Shown here piece after piece: positions 34,440 through 43,475 of a DNA stretch of 64,000 nucleotides. This DNA is from Turneriella parva DSM 21527 (GTDB taxonomy: Bacteria; Spirochaetota; Leptospiria; Turneriellales; Turneriellaceae): the NCBI RefSeq assembly GCF_000266885.1, contig NC_018020.1:3410001-3474000 (forward strand). Direction: 5' to 3'. The notes under the pieces were generated by a model. It had not been told where the DNA came from, ran no database searches, and saw only the letters and a program-made list of their open reading frames with translations. The number at the start of each line of letters is the position of its first letter. Position 1 is the first letter of the stretch. The position numbers and the translations under genes were made by a program.

Positions 34440-35275
34440 TGCGTAAGGGCTCTTCTACACCGATTCGAAGTTTGTCGGTCGCGACGCTGCTCACGCTGGC
34501 TATCGGCTGCAACTCAGTCTTTTACCAAGGTGACCACGAAACGTGGCGCCCGCCCGAAAAGTTTAACATCAGCTGCTCGCGCACCCGAATTCTTTCCATC
34601 GACGGCACGCAGCTCATGACGATGTTCTGCCCGACACCGCGCAAAGATGTCAATAAAGGTATCATCATTCAGTTTCACGGCAATGCGCAGAACATGAACG
34701 CACACTACCAGTTTCTTGCGTGGATGCTCGGGGAAGGCTATTCACTCGCGACGTTCGACTACCGCGGCTATGGCGAATCTGACGGCCTCAGCGAACGCGA
34801 CGGCGTGCACGAAGACGCGATTACCTACATTCGCCACCTGCGCGCAAAATACCCGAATGAACGCCGCATCTTCTATGGCCAGAGCCTTGGCGGCGCGGTA
34901 CTGATGGGCGCGCTCGTCGACGAAGGCCTCAAAAATGAGGAGCTCTATGTGTTCGAAGGCACGTTCGCCTCTTACCAGCGCGCTGCGCGCACTGCACTCG
35001 CGAACAAATGGTTTCTCTGGCCGCTGCAATGGCTTGCATGGGTGCTCGTCACCGACAACCACGCGCCAGAAGGCCGCTTGTCGCTCTTCACTCCCCATCG
35101 GGTACTTCTGATTCATGGCAGCGCCGACCCGGTTGTGCCCTTACAACACGGCAAACGCATCGCGGCTGAGATGCAAAAAGAGCTGTGGATCATCGAAGGC
35201 GGCAAGCACCTCGACACCTGGCACAAAGACTATGGTAAACTGCGTAGCGAACTGTTAAATAGACTGAGGGAATAA
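34439..35275 (+). CDS. Alpha/beta hydrolase lipoprotein
   Basis: 278 residues from MRKGSS. The start overlaps the DUF4105 stop (TGATG). The signal ends LTLAIGC (lipobox). The hydrolase core has IIQFHGNAQNMNAHY, DYRGYGESDG, nucleophile GQSLGG, acid in HGSADPVVPLQHG and His in GGKHLDTW. It resembles the FrsA/BAAT-like esterases found anchored in outer membranes. The stop codon lies in the bidirectional hairpin. Confidence 0.8.
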   Translation: MRKGSSTPIRSLSVATLLTLAIGCNSVFYQGDHETWRPPEKFNISCSRTRILSIDGTQLMTMFCPTPRKDVNKGIIIQFHGNAQNMNAHYQFLAWMLGEGYSLATFDYRGYGESDGLSERDGVHEDAITYIRHLRAKYPNERRIFYGQSLGGAVLMGALVDEGLKNEELYVFEGTFASYQRAARTALANKWFLWPLQWLAWVLVTDNHAPEGRLSLFTPHRVLLIHGSADPVVPLQHGKRIAAEMQKELWIIEGGKHLDTWHKDYGKLRSELLNRLRE

Positions 35276-35295
35276 CCCATTCGGGTTATTCCCTC
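35266..35295. terminator. Bidirectional hairpin shared by two convergent genes
   Basis: Perfect 13-bp stem GAGGGAATAACCC / GGGTTATTCCCTC with loop ATTC. Both convergent genes end within it, each using the GGGAATAA of its own arm as final codons and stop. Confidence 0.75.
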
Positions 35296-35690
35296 CATTC
35301 ACCACTGCCGACGAGAATATAGCGCACCTGCGCTGCGAGGTGCTCGATATCGCCGCCGAGGCAAAAACCGACGATATTGCCATAACGAAAGAGCGGAGTG
35401 CGTGACTCAGTAGATTCTTCGGCAATCGTGTTCGCAATCTCATCGTCGCTGTAGCGCTTCAGCCAGCAGACGACGCGGTTCTTTTCAGAATAGAACGCCC
35501 ACGCGGTGTCGCTGCGATATGCCTCGATAAATCTGTAATGTGGCAACAGGTTCAGCTTCGCGACAATCTCTTTAAAAAGTTTATCGTCGTGCGTGCCCGT
35601 GCCGAAGAATTTTTCATAGAGCGATTGCGATTTCGCAGCGGCTATAGGCGAGAACAGTGTCAAAGCCAACAACACAACGAATGGGCGCAT
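35286..35690 (-). CDS. Hypothetical secreted protein
   Basis: 134 residues from MRPFVVLL. Signal peptide (VVLLALTLFSPIAAA) then a soluble domain with AFYSEKNRVVCWLKRYSDDEIANTIAEES and two Cys. The start was chosen because the longer frame (to 35750) adds a basic leader before the signal. No family recognised. The structured repeat copy C is upstream. Confidence 0.6.
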   Translation of the reverse strand: MRPFVVLLALTLFSPIAAAKSQSLYEKFFGTGTHDDKLFKEIVAKLNLLPHYRFIEAYRSDTAWAFYSEKNRVVCWLKRYSDDEIANTIAEESTESRTPLFRYGNIVGFCLGGDIEHLAAQVRYILVGSGEWRE

Positions 35691-35696
35691 AAAGGC

Positions 35697-35846
35697 CGCG
35701 CGATTTGTTTGGGGCAATATCATTATTTTGACTCGTCTCGATCGCATCACAAAACCGAAAGCCTCGCAACTTTGCCGAGCAAAGTTGCTGCTAAAGCGGC
35801 GAAGACGCCTGCTTTCGGCCTTGTGATGCCCCGAAACAAATCGCGC
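35697..35846 (+). repeat. Structured intergenic repeat, copy C
   Basis: Nested arms: outermost GCGCGATTTGTTTGGGG against CCCCGAAACAAATCGCGC, then GCATCACAAAACCGAAAGC (35744-35762) against GCTTTCGGCCTTGTGATGC (35811-35829). The core is GCCTCG, hairpin CAACTTTG-CCGAG-CAAAGTTG, CTGCTAAAGCG (35788-35798), hairpin GGCG-AAGA-CGCC. It sits between ilvB and the next gene. Confidence 0.75.
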
Positions 35847-35852
35847 TGCGCC

Positions 35853-37616
35853 TCAGCGTTTCTCGACGCGGTTCAGGTGGACAAGCATCTCTGAACCCTT
35901 GTCTGACTTCGTCTTGAAGTCGACCATCTGGTCATAGCGCGCGCCCGAAGCGATCATCGGGTAAACCTTCTCTTGCTCGGGTATTGTCACCTCGAGCAGC
36001 GCCGAGGTCTTGCTGTTGATCAGAAAGTCGAGCCCCGCCGAGAGTTCGGACTGCTTATCGATGCGCCGCGCCGGAATGTCATAACCCGAGCAAATTTTTA
36101 CAAAATCCGGATTATAGTTCATCACAGATTGCGAAAAGCGGTTCTCGTAAAACAGCTCTTGCCACTGCCTCACCATGCCCAAAAAGCCATTATTAAAGAG
36201 CAGAATTTTTACCGGTATCTGGTACATCGCGAGCGTCGCCAGCTCTTGCATGCACATCTGAAAGCTGCCGTCGCCCGAAATCACGAACACGTCTTTATCG
36301 GGCCGGCCGAGCTTCGCGCCAATCGCAGCGGGAAAGCCAAAGCCCATCGTGCCGAGACCGCCCGAAGTGATCCAGTTGCGCGGTTCATTGAATGTGTAAT
36401 ACTGTGCAGCCCACATCTGGTGCTGGCCGACGTCGGTCGTGATTACCGCCTGCCCGCGCGTCTTTTTCCAGAGTTCGTAGATCGTTTGCTGCGGCTTGAT
36501 CGACCCGGGTTCGACGTTGAAGCGCAGCGGGTTCTCTTCTTTCAGTTTTGTGATACGTTCAACCCAGTTTTTGCGCGTCTGCTTTTTGACGCGTTTGATG
36601 AGTTCAAGCAAGACATCTTTCAGATCACCCACAATGTGAATGTCAACCGGTATGCGCTTATTGATCTCCGCCTCGTCAATATCGATCATCGCCCGCGTTG
36701 CATTGCGCGCAAAGTCCTGCGCGTTTAGGGCAACGCGGTCGTCGAAGCGCGCGCCGAGTGCGAGCATGAAATCACATTCGAGAATTGCCTTGTTCGCATA
36801 CGCGGTGCCGTGCATACCCGCCATGCCGAGCGAGAGTTTGTGCTCTGCGGGAAAAGCGCCGAGCCCCATCAGTGTCATATAGACCGGAATCTCTGCCTTT
36901 TCGGCGAGTTCGCGTATCTCTTTGTATGCATTGCCGGTGATTGCACCGCCGCCGACGTATAAAAGCGGCTTCTCTGCGCGAGCGATTGCATCGACAAGAC
37001 GGTCGAAATCCCCCTTGATTTTGGGTTTCTGGTAGTGCCGAGCCGCGAGGCGCATTTCAGGCTTAAAGACCTTCGTTTTTGCCACCTGTATATCTTTCGG
37101 AAAATCAATCAGCGCCGGCCCGGGGCGCAGCGACGTTGCGACCGTAATCGCCTCTTGCGTCACACGCGCAACATCGTCTGCGCTGCGAACGAGCGCATTG
37201 TATTTCGTGATCGGAATCGTCATACCATACGTATCACATTCCTGAAACGCGTCGGTGCCGATAACACCCGTGGCGACCTGGCCCGTCAGCGCGAGAAGCG
37301 GCACGCTGTCCATCTTGGCGTCGGTGATACCGGTGATGAGGTTCGTCGCACCCGGGCCCGACGTCGCAATACACATGCCGAGCTTACCGGTCGCTTTCGC
37401 ATAACCTTCAGCCGCATGCACAGCGCCCTGCTCATGGCGCACGAGAATATGTTTGATCTTCGACGAGTGTACCTCGTCGTAAAAAGGCAGAATCGCCCCA
37501 CCGGGATAACCCCAGCAGATATCGACGCCGTTTTTCTGCAGCACGTCGAGCATCACCTGAGAACCGTTTTTCTCAGTCGTTTTCGCCTCAATCTTAGTCT
37601 TCGCCCCGTCTGCCAT
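35853..37616 (-). CDS. ilvB: Acetolactate synthase large subunit
   Basis: 587 residues, full length. TPP/FAD enzyme that makes acetolactate or acetohydroxybutyrate in branched-chain amino-acid synthesis. Visible are the catalytic Glu in [40 protein letters not shown], and the TPP motif [24 protein letters not shown]...NN. No small subunit gene (ilvH) is next to it. The 316-bp upstream region contains the nested repeat D rather than an obvious leader peptide. Confidence 0.95.
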   Translation of the reverse strand: MADGAKTKIEAKTTEKNGSQVMLDVLQKNGVDICWGYPGGAILPFYDEVHSSKIKHILVRHEQGAVHAAEGYAKATGKLGMCIATSGPGATNLITGITDAKMDSVPLLALTGQVATGVIGTDAFQECDTYGMTIPITKYNALVRSADDVARVTQEAITVATSLRPGPALIDFPKDIQVAKTKVFKPEMRLAARHYQKPKIKGDFDRLVDAIARAEKPLLYVGGGAITGNAYKEIRELAEKAEIPVYMTLMGLGAFPAEHKLSLGMAGMHGTAYANKAILECDFMLALGARFDDRVALNAQDFARNATRAMIDIDEAEINKRIPVDIHIVGDLKDVLLELIKRVKKQTRKNWVERITKLKEENPLRFNVEPGSIKPQQTIYELWKKTRGQAVITTDVGQHQMWAAQYYTFNEPRNWITSGGLGTMGFGFPAAIGAKLGRPDKDVFVISGDGSFQMCMQELATLAMYQIPVKILLFNNGFLGMVRQWQELFYENRFSQSVMNYNPDFVKICSGYDIPARRIDKQSELSAGLDFLINSKTSALLEVTIPEQEKVYPMIASGARYDQMVDFKTKSDKGSEMLVHLNRVEKR

Positions 37617-37653
37617 AGCTCTCTCTATTGCCAGAAAGACAGGGCGTCAATAA

Positions 37654-37905
37654 CAGTGCACTTGTCAGGTGCCGGCTCCGAAAATGCCGACGGGCAGCGC
37701 AGCGCTTTAGCAGGCGTTGGCCGAAAAGGCGCGCATTCGGCCCGGACGGCCGAAAAGAAAACCAAAAGCAGGCCGCTTCGGCCGCTTTAGCAGGAAATCG
37801 CGAAGCGATTTCCGAGGCTTGTGGTTTTCTTGCGCCTTTTTGGCCAATGCCGAGGCCCGGCGGCATTTTCGGCATCTTCAAGCCGGTGCCTGACAAGTGC
37901 CACTG
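37654..37905 (-). repeat. Structured intergenic repeat, copy D: two nested units
   Basis: Outer arms CAGTGCACTTGTCAGGTGCCGG (left) and CCGGTGCCTGACAAGTGCCACTG (right), then CCGAAAATGCCG against CGGCATTTTCGG. Read on the minus strand, the outer unit has GCCTCG, a long hairpin, and CTGCTAAAGCG (37703-37713). Its long hairpin stem is GCATTGGCCAAAAAGGCGC against GCGCCTTTTCGGCCAACGC. Within that stem lies a complete second unit: AAGAAAACC... arms, GCCTCG, GAAATCG-CTTCG-CGATTTC, CTGCTAAAGCG (37783-37793), GGCCG-AAG-CGGCC. No gene is present in 37617-37932. Confidence 0.75.
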
Positions 37906-37932
37906 CAATGGCTCATGTCATTAAACACCTGC

Positions 37933-38580
37933 TCAACTCGTCGATACTTCGTCTTCTTGATACGGTATAACATACCGCCCCTCATCAATATGAGTCAACG
38001 CCCGCTCTTTCACGAGCCTCTCCACCTTCACCCGACTGAGGCTGCGAATGCGCTGGTTGATCTCTCTCAGTAACTTTTCAGCCGCCCCGCGGTCGAGCAC
38101 CAAATGTGGCTCGTCGGCCATCGCCAGCGCTCCCTTAATGATTTCACGCCTGTTCTTTAGCCAATCAATAGCAGTCTGACGGTCGTCTTCACGGTGTCGC
38201 AAATGGTCGGCCTCGACCTGTGCAAAGAGCAGCCTGATCGCCGCACCCACCTCACCCCGGCGCGCCAGAATCTGCGTGCGCAGGCCACACAGCGCATTTT
38301 CGAGTGCCTTAACCAGCTTTTCATAATTGCGTTCCAGATCGCTCTGCGCGGCAATGTCGGCGTACTGGTCAAATTCATTCGGGTGAACGTCGGTGCGCGT
38401 CGTGAAGCGTTCGGCAGGCCAATTGCCAGGTGGCGCATAGCCGCGGATTTCCATAGCTACTGCAAGCTCTGCCGCAGCGGCATATTCATGCCGCAACGCG
38501 TCATAACGCTCTTGCAGCGAGGCAATTCGCTCACCCGACCTCCAGATCGAAACATCCGCCGGATCAGGTGGACAACCCAT
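37933..38580 (-). CDS. Hypothetical protein, mostly helical
   Basis: 215 residues from MGCPPDP; a start 26 codons upstream is possible. No signal. Long amphipathic helices with many charged residues (SLQERYDALRHEYAAAAEL, NYEKLVKALENALCGLRTQI), then a C-terminal segment NQRIRSLSRVKVERLVKERALTHIDEGRYVIPYQ. No family recognised. It is divergent from the lipase-like gene. Confidence 0.6.
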   Translation of the reverse strand: MGCPPDPADVSIWRSGERIASLQERYDALRHEYAAAAELAVAMEIRGYAPPGNWPAERFTTRTDVHPNEFDQYADIAAQSDLERNYEKLVKALENALCGLRTQILARRGEVGAAIRLLFAQVEADHLRHREDDRQTAIDWLKNRREIIKGALAMADEPHLVLDRGAAEKLLREINQRIRSLSRVKVERLVKERALTHIDEGRYVIPYQEDEVSTS

Positions 38581-38708
38581 ATTACGAGACGCGTCAGGCC
38601 CACCATCTGCCGGGACAAGCCGTTTCGGGGATAAATCCTCCTGAAACCAAGGGGACACACCGGCCCAAAAGCCTTTACGTCTCTGCTGTGGGCCCGATCA
38701 GGGACAGC

Positions 38709-39578
38709 ATGGCCGACCACCTGACGTTCTTGCCTGAAAAATCACCCTCGCGCAATGTGGTGGTTCAGATTCTGTTCGAAATTATCTACGGCATCATCTA
38801 TTTCGTGCTCTACATACCCGGCCTGCTCGTGCGCCCCGGCGACATTACCGAGGGCGACAAACGCGCCGTCGTGCTCGTCTCGGGTTTTTTCGGCTCGCCG
38901 CTCACCTGGCTTAAATGCCGCGCCGCGCTCGCCGCGCAGGGGCACCCCGTCTACGTCGTGCGCCTCGGCTTTCAGTTTGGCAACCTGCGTAGCTACAGCG
39001 AAAAGCTGCAGCGCTTTCTCGAAGAGAATAATCTCAGCGACGTCTACCTCGTCTGCCACTCTATGGGCGGGCTTGTCGCCGCACACATGGGCTACCGCGG
39101 GCGCGACCGTACGCGCAAGATCTTTACGCTCGGCACCCCGTTTCGCGGCCACCCGCTCACCTTTCTGTTTCCAGTCACTTTTGCAACGCTGCAGATGAAC
39201 CCGCTCTCTCCCTTCATGCGCGAAACGAAAGATAAATACCGCACTCTTTCGAGCATTCAGGCCGTGTTCGCACGCTTCGATGAAATACTCTTCTTAAAGA
39301 AGCTGAACATTCCCGGCCGCTTCGACGACGTCAAACTCGCCCAGATAGGCCATGCAAACCTCTTCATGGGCCCTGCAGGCATCGAGTGCATCACCGAACT
39401 CATCGCCGCTGAAGAAGCGAAAGACCCGAAACCAGTGCCCGTAAAAGATGCGAACGGCAAGGTTCTGCAGGCCACCGCGAAGGTAGCTCAAAAATCCCCT
39501 GCCCGCGCGGCTGTCACCAAGCCCAAAAAGCCGAAGAAAGCTGCGAAGCCAAAACCGGCGAAAAAGCGACGTAAATAG
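38709..39578 (+). CDS. Alpha/beta hydrolase (triacylglycerol-lipase-like) with basic tail
   Basis: 289 residues from MADHLTF, with AGGGACA upstream. A hydrophobic N-terminal stretch (VVVQILFEIIYGIIYFVLYIPGLLV) may anchor it in the membrane. The hydrolase part has LVSGFFGSPLTW, the nucleophile CHSMGGLVAAHM and GTPFRGHPLTF, as in bacterial lipases/PGAP1-like proteins. A Lys/Ala/Pro-rich tail (about residues 240-289) may bind nucleic acid or acidic lipids. Substrate unknown. Confidence 0.75.
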   Translation: MADHLTFLPEKSPSRNVVVQILFEIIYGIIYFVLYIPGLLVRPGDITEGDKRAVVLVSGFFGSPLTWLKCRAALAAQGHPVYVVRLGFQFGNLRSYSEKLQRFLEENNLSDVYLVCHSMGGLVAAHMGYRGRDRTRKIFTLGTPFRGHPLTFLFPVTFATLQMNPLSPFMRETKDKYRTLSSIQAVFARFDEILFLKKLNIPGRFDDVKLAQIGHANLFMGPAGIECITELIAAEEAKDPKPVPVKDANGKVLQATAKVAQKSPARAAVTKPKKPKKAAKPKPAKKRRK

Positions 39579-39582
39579 GGAT

Positions 39583-40699
39583 TGTCTAAACAATAGCCAC
39601 TCATGCTCGAGGCGGTTGGCAGATTCCAAAACGAAGTGCGAAAGGGATAAAGTAATGTAAGGCCGCTCCCGGGTTTCGAGGTTGATTTGCGAAAAACGAC
39701 CACGGAGCCCCCGGATGCGACCCTACGTTCAACTATCAAATGATGAAAGACTGCGTATAGAAGAAAGCCTTGCTGAGGGCCTCAAGGCCAGCCAAATCGC
39801 CAGAAATCTTAAGCGACACCCGAGCACTATTTTTCGAGAGATTCGGCGTAATTCAATGCCACGACATTACAGCGCGCGGTGCGCCAGAGACGAGGCGCGA
39901 AAGCGCCAGACTAATACCAACGCCGCGAAGGTTACACCAGAGCTTTGGTCAGAGATCGGAGCATCGCTCAAGTCGACGCTGTCACCAGAACAGATCGCAG
40001 GCCGCATGCGCCTAGAACGTTTCGACGGTGTCTGCATGCAGACGATTTACAATCATGTGCGCAAGAAATCCGGCACATCGAATTTTTATCGCCTGTGCCT
40101 GCGCCGCAAAGGCAAACCATACAAGCGCAAAGTGAGGATTGAGGCTGAAAACAAAGGGTTTTTTCGCATTCACGACCTGCCAGCCGAAGCTTTGACGCGA
40201 CGCAAACCCGGCTACTGGGAGGGCGATTTGGTCGAGGGTAAAATGGGCACCGGGCAGATTGCAACTTTCGTCGAAAGGCATTCGCGTTACTTGCTCGCGG
40301 CGAAACTGGAGCGCAAATTGGTGACACAGTTTAACGCTGCAGCGCGCGACCTATTCGCCGACATCGATAACGAACGGCTGCGGGGTATCATTTACGATCG
40401 GGGCACCGAGATGAGTGGCTACCGCGACCTGCAGCAAGTGCTGAACTGCGGCATCTACTTTTGTGACCCCGGCTCGCCATGGCAGAGAGGTACGAACGAA
40501 AACACGAACGGCCTGCTGCGCGAGTCTTTTCCCAAAGGCACAGATTTTCGGCGCATCGACCAGGAACAGGTTGACGCAGCGCTTAAATTACTAAATAACC
40601 GACCACGCAAGCGGCTGAATTACCGAACCCCGGCCGAGGTCTACTTTCGCAGCCCTATCGCACTTCGTTTTGGAATGTAAGGTTGAGATTTCTTAGACA
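39583..40699 (+). mobile_element. IS30-family insertion sequence
   Basis: The element carries one transposase gene. Strong inverted repeats are ATTCCAAAACGAAGTGCGA at 39623-39641 and TCGCACTTCGTTTTGGAAT at 40658-40676. The right one overlaps the end of the transposase gene, and the stop codon falls just outside it. Outer TGTCTAA (39583-39589) and TTAGACA (40693-40699) could be the true tips. I see no clear target duplication at either choice. Confidence 0.75.
39715..40680 (+). CDS. IS30-family transposase
   Basis: 321 residues from MRPYVQLSND. N-terminal HTH (ERLRIEESLAEGLKASQIARNLKRHPSTIFREIRRN) typical of IS30; catalytic DDE core with D in YWEGDLVEG, D in IIYDRGTEM and E in RGTNENTNGLLRE. 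C-terminal LNNRPRKRLNYRTPAEV is the standard IS30 ending. It appears intact. Confidence 0.93.
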   Translation: MRPYVQLSNDERLRIEESLAEGLKASQIARNLKRHPSTIFREIRRNSMPRHYSARCARDEARKRQTNTNAAKVTPELWSEIGASLKSTLSPEQIAGRMRLERFDGVCMQTIYNHVRKKSGTSNFYRLCLRRKGKPYKRKVRIEAENKGFFRIHDLPAEALTRRKPGYWEGDLVEGKMGTGQIATFVERHSRYLLAAKLERKLVTQFNAAARDLFADIDNERLRGIIYDRGTEMSGYRDLQQVLNCGIYFCDPGSPWQRGTNENTNGLLRESFPKGTDFRRIDQEQVDAALKLLNNRPRKRLNYRTPAEVYFRSPIALRFGM

Positions 40700-40768
40700 C
40701 CCCTCAATTTGGTTGACGCAATATCGATTACTACATCGTTTTTCGATAGATCGATCGATGGAGGTGGC

Positions 40769-40975
40769 ATGGCTATCGTGAAAGTTTCACCTAAATTTCA
40801 GGTTGTGATTCCGAAACAAGTCAGAGAAGATTCTGGCATCAAAGCGGGCTCCAAAATGGACATCTTTGCCTACGATGGCCGTATAGAACTCGTACCGATT
40901 AAGCCTATCAAACAGCTTAAAGCCAGCTTACCTGGACTGAATACGCAAATCGATCGAGAATCTGACCGGTTGTGA
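40769..40975 (+). CDS. vapB: AbrB/MazE-type antitoxin
   Basis: 68 residues, with GGAGGTGG just upstream of the ATG. The swapped-hairpin DNA-binding motif is KVSPKFQVVIPKQVREDSGIKAGSKMDIF. It is paired with the PIN toxin by a GTGA overlap. Upstream (40723-40759) are several TCGAT repeats which may form the operator. The C-terminal tail would neutralise the toxin. Confidence 0.88.
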   Translation: MAIVKVSPKFQVVIPKQVREDSGIKAGSKMDIFAYDGRIELVPIKPIKQLKASLPGLNTQIDRESDRL

Positions 40976-41358
40976 ACATCGTCGATTCTTCGTGCTGGCT
41001 CGAATACCTTTCGGGAAGCGCGACCGGTGACGTGGTAGCGCCGCTTATTGAAGAAACGAATAAGCTCGTCGTGCCAGTCATCACGATCTATGAAGTCTTC
41101 AAGAAGCTGCTCACTGAAGCCGGCGAAGAGCAGGCGCTCAAAGTCGCTGCGCACATGAAACTCGACAGAGTCATTGACGTGAACCTCACTGTCTCACTCG
41201 AAGCCGCCAAGTTCAGCAAGCTGCACAAGCTACCCATGGCCGATGCCCTGATCTATGCTACCGCCCGCTTAGAGAATTGCACACTCTGGACGCAAGATGC
41301 ACACTTCGAAACGCTCGAAGGTGTGCGGTTCTTACCGAAGAAGAATCAGCGAAACTGA
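40972..41358 (+). CDS. vapC: PIN-domain toxin
   Basis: 128 residues from a GTG overlapping vapB. PIN acidic residues are visible: D in IVDSSCWLEYL, E in IYEVFKKLL, D in MADALIYATA and D in LWTQDAHF. VapC toxins are Mg-dependent RNases, often cutting tRNA or rRNA. It forms a complete toxin-antitoxin pair next to an IS30 element, suggesting recent acquisition. Confidence 0.9.
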   Translation: MNIVDSSCWLEYLSGSATGDVVAPLIEETNKLVVPVITIYEVFKKLLTEAGEEQALKVAAHMKLDRVIDVNLTVSLEAAKFSKLHKLPMADALIYATARLENCTLWTQDAHFETLEGVRFLPKKNQRN

Positions 41359-41360
41359 CC

Positions 41361-41389
41361 TAACAGGTTCCTTTTTCAGAAACCTGTTA
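41361..41389. terminator. Hairpin at the purN/vapC convergent ends
   Basis: TAACAGGTT (41361-41369) and AACCTGTTA (41381-41389) with an internal CCTTTTTCAG. It overlaps the final codons of purN and follows the vapC stop, so it may serve both. Confidence 0.6.
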
Positions 41390-41996
41390 AAAATTTCTGC
41401 AGCGTCTGCCAATAGAGCGCATGCTCGGCCGCCAGAATGCGCCGGCTGAGCGCCCCCACTGTATCACCTGGCTTCACCTCGACCGCTGCCTGCGCCAGAA
41501 TCTTACCCGTGTCAACACCCGCATCGACCAGATGAATCGTGCACCCCGTTAGCTTCACGCCATACTCCAGCGCCTGCTGCTGCGCGTTCATACCGGGAAA
41601 CGCCGGCAATATCGAAGGGTGCACATTCAGAATCTTACCCGCATACGCCTTCAGCATCGGCGCTGATAAAATACGCAGATAACCAGCACAAACAACAACT
41701 TCAACCCCGGCCTCTCTGAGCCTGGCCGCCAGGCGCGTATCAAATGCCTCGCGCGCCTCGCCCTTCGCTCGAAGCATCACCTCGGCGCGCACACCAAAAC
41801 CGCGTGCAACCTCGATACCCTTCGCCTCACGGTCACTCACGACCAGCACGCAGTCAGCCTTAAGCTTACCCTCGCGTATTTTCTGCAGCAGAGCCTGCAT
41901 GTTGCTGCCACGGCCCGAAATCAAGATTGCGATACGACGCAGCGGCTTCTTCAACCGCGCGGAATCTGAACGAAAAAAATCCTTCAGGGTGCGCAT
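41376..41996 (-). CDS. purN: Phosphoribosylglycinamide formyltransferase
   Basis: 206 residues from MRTLKDFF. Folate-dependent GAR transformylase of purine synthesis. Visible are ILISGRGSNMQALLQ, the catalytic N/H in LNVHPSILPAFPG and the D in VDAGVDTGKILAQ. A short N-terminal extension of about 20 residues precedes the domain. The start lies just after the thioesterase stop. A longer frame would overlap that gene. Confidence 0.92.
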   Translation of the reverse strand: MRTLKDFFRSDSARLKKPLRRIAILISGRGSNMQALLQKIREGKLKADCVLVVSDREAKGIEVARGFGVRAEVMLRAKGEAREAFDTRLAARLREAGVEVVVCAGYLRILSAPMLKAYAGKILNVHPSILPAFPGMNAQQQALEYGVKLTGCTIHLVDAGVDTGKILAQAAVEVKPGDTVGALSRRILAAEHALYWQTLQKFLTGF

Positions 41997-42000
41997 CGAA

Positions 42001-42462
42001 TCAGACAACCACCAGCCGGTCGCCCTCGAGCTTTTTCGCCATCGCCGTGAACTCACCGCTCACCCGCACCGGCTTATTCGTCTTCAGATTGACAGCCACC
42101 TGCGTCGAATTACCGCGCGCCAAAAGCTGCCCCGTCGCCTTGTTAAAAATACCATATTCGGCCTCGAGAAAAATTTTGCGAATCGCCGTGTAACGAATGC
42201 CAATCATCAGCGTCTCGTGCAGCCGCCCCTGCCCCTTGAACTCAATATTCGTGTTCGCGAGCACCGTCGAAAAACCGTCAAATACCTCGGCGTTCTCCGC
42301 AGGTATACCCGCCAGTTCGGCGAGCTTAAAGTAATACGCGATACGTCCCTCTTCGAAATAGTTCAAATACACACTGTTATTCACATGGTTATACGCGTCG
42401 AGATCGCGCCAGCGCACGACCGTCTCGACCACCACCGAAAAATCTTTCCAGGGCTCGCTCAT
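42001..42462 (-). CDS. Acyl-CoA thioesterase (4HBT/YbgC-like)
   Basis: 153 residues. Hotdog-fold thioesterase with the active-site segment VRWRDLDAYNHVNNSVYLNYFEEGRIAYY (catalytic D). It probably hydrolyses acyl-CoA. It overlaps the upstream epimerase-type gene by 4 bases (ATGA). Confidence 0.85.
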   Translation of the reverse strand: MSEPWKDFSVVVETVVRWRDLDAYNHVNNSVYLNYFEEGRIAYYFKLAELAGIPAENAEVFDGFSTVLANTNIEFKGQGRLHETLMIGIRYTAIRKIFLEAEYGIFNKATGQLLARGNSTQVAVNLKTNKPVRVSGEFTAMAKKLEGDRLVVV

Positions 42463-43436
42463 GCCCGGTTCTTCACCTCAGCCGCAAAATACGCCAGCGT
42501 GCGCGTTAACCCCTCTTCGAGCTCGACCCTGGGTTTCCAGCCCAAGAGCTTTTCAGCGCGGTCGATCACCGGGCGCCGCATCTTCGGGTCGTCAGATGGC
42601 AGAGGGTGGTTTTCCGTATCGAGCTTCTTGCCCGAAACCTTCTCAAGCACTGTCACCAGTTCGCGTATCGAAAACTCATGAGGATTTCCCAAATTCACGG
42701 GGCCGTCATAGTTAGCACGTTCAAGCTCCGCCAACGCCATGATTCCCGCCACCAGGTCAGAGACATAACAAAACGAACGCGTCTGCGCGCCATTGCCATA
42801 GATCGGCACCTTTTTCCCCAACGCCGCCGCCACGCAGAAATTCGAAATCACGCGCCCATCATCGGGATGCATGAACTCTCCATATGTATTAAAAATCCGA
42901 AATAACCGTGCATCCACACTCTTATAACGCACATAATCCGCGCACAGCGTCTCTGCCGCGCGCTTGCCTTCATCATAACAGCTGCGCACGCCCACGGTAT
43001 TCACGTTGCCCCAATAGCTCTCGCGCTGCGGATGCTCCAACGGGTCGCCATAGATCTCAGAAGTCGACGCGTGCAGCAGCCTCGCCCCCTGGCTTTCGGC
43101 AATTTTCAGCATGTTGCTGATACCAAAAACCGAAGTCTCCCACGTATAAACCGGATCTTTCTGGTAATGCGGCGGTGAAGCAGGGCAAGCCAGGTTAAAC
43201 ACCACATGCACTTTGCCAAACTTTAACCCGGACGCATCAGCAACCGTGACAGTGCGAATATCCAGAGGTGCAAAATCTATCTCACCCCTAATTTCAGCCA
43301 GGTTCGATTCGCGTCCCGTGTGCAGGTTGTCCCAAACGGTAATTTTATACCCACGCTTAAGCAACTCGCGTACGAGGTGCGCACCAATAAACCCCGCACC
43401 GCCGGTTACCAGCGCGTGCTTTCCCTGACCTGTCAT
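42459..43436 (-). CDS. UDP-glucuronate decarboxylase-like SDR protein
   Basis: 325 residues. NAD-binding GGAGFIGAHLVRELL, catalytic S/T, Y and K (LLHASTSEIYGDP, then SCYDEGKRAAETL with YxxxK) and FNTYGEFMHPDDGRVISNFC as in UXS/RmlB-type enzymes. The order and motifs best fit UDP-xylose synthase-type decarboxylases of surface polysaccharide synthesis. A related UDP-sugar epimerase is the alternative. Confidence 0.85.
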   Translation of the reverse strand: MTGQGKHALVTGGAGFIGAHLVRELLKRGYKITVWDNLHTGRESNLAEIRGEIDFAPLDIRTVTVADASGLKFGKVHVVFNLACPASPPHYQKDPVYTWETSVFGISNMLKIAESQGARLLHASTSEIYGDPLEHPQRESYWGNVNTVGVRSCYDEGKRAAETLCADYVRYKSVDARLFRIFNTYGEFMHPDDGRVISNFCVAAALGKKVPIYGNGAQTRSFCYVSDLVAGIMALAELERANYDGPVNLGNPHEFSIRELVTVLEKVSGKKLDTENHPLPSDDPKMRRPVIDRAEKLLGWKPRVELEEGLTRTLAYFAAEVKNRA

Positions 43437-43475
43437 TCGTGCAGTCTTGCCAAGCGAGACACCGCCACAATCATT

